A stretch of DNA of 64,000 nucleotides from Massilibacteroides vaginae (GTDB lineage: Bacteria; Bacteroidota; Bacteroidia; Bacteroidales; Tannerellaceae). Below, in pieces: positions 62,608 through 64,000 of the stretch (the stretch's first letter is position 1; every line of letters begins with the position of its first letter). The stretch covers positions 129,001 through 193,000 of the forward strand of contig NZ_FXDJ01000008.1 in the NCBI RefSeq assembly GCF_900178525.1, in the 5' to 3' direction. The position numbers and the translations under genes were made by a program. The notes under the pieces are model-generated. The model ran no database searches, was not told the DNA's origin, and saw only the letters and a program-made list of their open reading frames with translations.

Positions 62608-64000
62608 ATGAAGAAAATTTTAATCGCATCTTTAGTATTACTTGGCTTTGCATCCTGTCAAACACAGGATGCAAACAAAAAGTCTCTCATGACACCCGTA
62701 GACTATGTAAATCCGTACATGGGGAATATCAGTCACCTTTTGGTTCCTACTTATCCAACAGTTCATTTGCCGAACAGTATGCTTCGTGTTTATCCCGAAC
62801 GTGCTGATTATACGGGCGACATGTTGAATGGGTTACCATTAATAGTTACAAGTCACCGGGGTAGTTCTGCCTTTAACCTCAGTCCGGTAAGCGGCGAAAT
62901 TCAGCAAGCACAATCCATTGTGCAATACAGCTACGATCAGGAAGTGATCAAGCCATATCGCTATCAGGTATATCTGGATGATGCTGGAGTGCAGGTGGAT
63001 TATGCGCCATCGTCGCAAAGTGCAGTTTATACAATTGAATTCGGCTCGGATGCTCCGGCTCACCTTATTTTCAACAGTCGTAATGGTGCGTTGAAAATAA
63101 AAGATAATTCAGTGAGAGGATTCCAATACGTCGATAAAACAACAAAAGTGTATCTCTATGCCGAAACCGAACAAACACCGGAGAAATCGGGTGTGGTGAA
63201 AGAAGGAAACACGGTGTACAGCGAAACAACAGTGGAAGGACAAAATGCCGCTGCTATTCTATCGTTTACAGTTGGAACACAGAAAGTTAACCTCCGTTAT
63301 GGTATTTCTTTTATCAGCGAAGAACAGGCTAAGAAAAATCTGGAACGTGAAATAAATACCTACAATGTTGAAACTATTGCTGAAGCCGGACGAACTATCT
63401 GGAATGAAGCCTTAGGCAAGATCAGTGTAGAGAGTGGGGCAGAGGAAGACATGATTGTTTTCTATACCTCATTGTATCGTTGCTTTGAACGCCCGGTATG
63501 TTTGAGCGAAGACGGTCACTATTACAGTGCTTTCGATGGCAATATTCACGCTGACGAAGGTCGTCCTTTTTATACCGACGATTGGATTTGGGATACCTAT
63601 CGCGCAACACATCCGTTGCGTATATTGATTGATCCGAAACGGGAAAACGATATGATCAATTCATTCCTGTTGATGGCTCAACAAATGGGAGACGATTGGA
63701 TGCCAACCTTCCCGGAAGTAACCGGAGACTCAAGAAGAATGAATTCAAACCACGGTGTAGCAACCGTAATCGATGCTTATCTGAAGGGCGTTCGCGGTTT
63801 TGATCTGGAATATGCCTATGAGGCTTGCCGAAAAGGGATTGAAGAAAAAACATTGATTCCCTGGACAGGAGCTCCTGCCGGTTGGCTTGATGCTTTTTAT
63901 AAGGAACAAGGCTATTTTCCGGCCTTAAAACCGGGCGAAAAGGAAACTGTAGCAAATGTTTCATCATGGGAGAAGAGACAACCCATAGCGGTTACCTTGG
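62608..64000 (+). CDS. Second GH92-family glycosidase, lipoprotein, 3'-truncated by the window
   Basis: The reading frame starts at ATG 62608, 3 bases after the first GH92 stop, and stays open to the window edge (464 full codons). MKKILIASLVLLGFASC is a lipoprotein signal (Cys17), so the enzyme is membrane-anchored. DYVNPYMGNISHLLVPTYPTVHLPNSM, DDWIWDTYRATHPL and MNSNHGVATVIDAYLKGVRG match GH92 conserved regions, but the sequence is clearly diverged from its neighbour (for example HLPNSMLRVYP in place of ALPWGMNFWTP). The catalytic acid and base lie beyond the edge, so activity and linkage cannot be judged. Confidence 0.92.
   Translation, partial: MKKILIASLVLLGFASCQTQDANKKSLMTPVDYVNPYMGNISHLLVPTYPTVHLPNSMLRVYPERADYTGDMLNGLPLIVTSHRGSSAFNLSPVSGEIQQAQSIVQYSYDQEVIKPYRYQVYLDDAGVQVDYAPSSQSAVYTIEFGSDAPAHLIFNSRNGALKIKDNSVRGFQYVDKTTKVYLYAETEQTPEKSGVVKEGNTVYSETTVEGQNAAAILSFTVGTQKVNLRYGISFISEEQAKKNLEREINTYNVETIAEAGRTIWNEALGKISVESGAEEDMIVFYTSLYRCFERPVCLSEDGHYYSAFDGNIHADEGRPFYTDDWIWDTYRATHPLRILIDPKRENDMINSFLLMAQQMGDDWMPTFPEVTGDSRRMNSNHGVATVIDAYLKGVRGFDLEYAYEACRKGIEEKTLIPWTGAPAGWLDAFYKEQGYFPALKPGEKETVANVSSWEKRQPIAVTL

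Noticed and set aside
1-64000. Search by eye for tRNA, rRNA, CRISPR arrays, transposases, integrases, toxin-antitoxin pairs and phage genes.
   Set aside because: No candidate sequence or protein motif was found.

Overview
The window is a chromosomal segment of an AT-rich member of the Bacteroidales (Bacteroidota). The evidence is three SusC/SusD outer-membrane uptake pairs, SusD-type lipoproteins with Cys lipoboxes, a FecR/ECF-sigma pair next to an STN-domain SusC, the typical Bacteroidales debranching enzyme/GT4/GH57 glycogen cluster, and repeated matches to the Bacteroidota promoter -7 element TAnnTTTG at sensible distances from genes. The sequence does not fix the genus; a Dysgonomonadaceae-, Tannerellaceae- or Porphyromonadaceae-like organism fits.

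Layout. 1-6894: end of a polysaccharide utilization locus (PUL) with a 5'-truncated SusC, a SusD and a secreted GH127 beta-L-arabinofuranosidase. 7205-11735: three-gene glycogen cluster (debranching enzyme, GT4 synthase, GH57 amylase). 11885-12679: M48 lipoprotein protease. 12708-19771 (minus): amidophosphoribosyltransferase paralogue, carA, carB and a HAD phosphatase as one operon. 20149-26108: gltB-gltD glutamate synthase. 26109-26984: gene-poor stretch with what look like gene remnants. 27049-32757: very AT-rich SusC/SusD/DUF3823 trio with no enzyme. 33063-41654: a YeaQ-type small membrane protein, topA, a small TPR protein, a tightly coupled giant TPR protein plus outer-membrane barrel, and a hexapeptide acetyltransferase. 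41655-43760: an intergenic region with a 183-bp palindromic element and 21-bp tandem repeats, then a PepSY membrane protein. 44138-53010: PBP1A, ADP-forming acyl-CoA synthetase, an acidic small protein, a glycine-zipper OmpA lipoprotein, a membrane-anchored MutS-like ATPase and type II NADH dehydrogenase. 53011-53394: nested repeats and a second, half copy of the palindromic element. 53395-64000: a sigma/anti-sigma regulated alpha-mannan or N-glycan PUL (ECF sigma, FecR, STN-SusC, SusD, two GH92), the last gene cut by the window edge.

How the genes work together. Both complete PULs and the orphan trio capture glycans at the outer membrane. The GH92 locus shows all parts of a trans-envelope signalling circuit (STN domain of SusC to FecR to ECF sigma factor). 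The glycogen cluster would store and remobilise glucose. The purF-like/carA/carB operon and the divergent gltBD operon all use glutamine amide nitrogen, so 12.7-26.1 kb is a nitrogen-assimilation block read from one divergent intergenic region. No tRNA, rRNA, CRISPR array, transposase or phage gene was seen.
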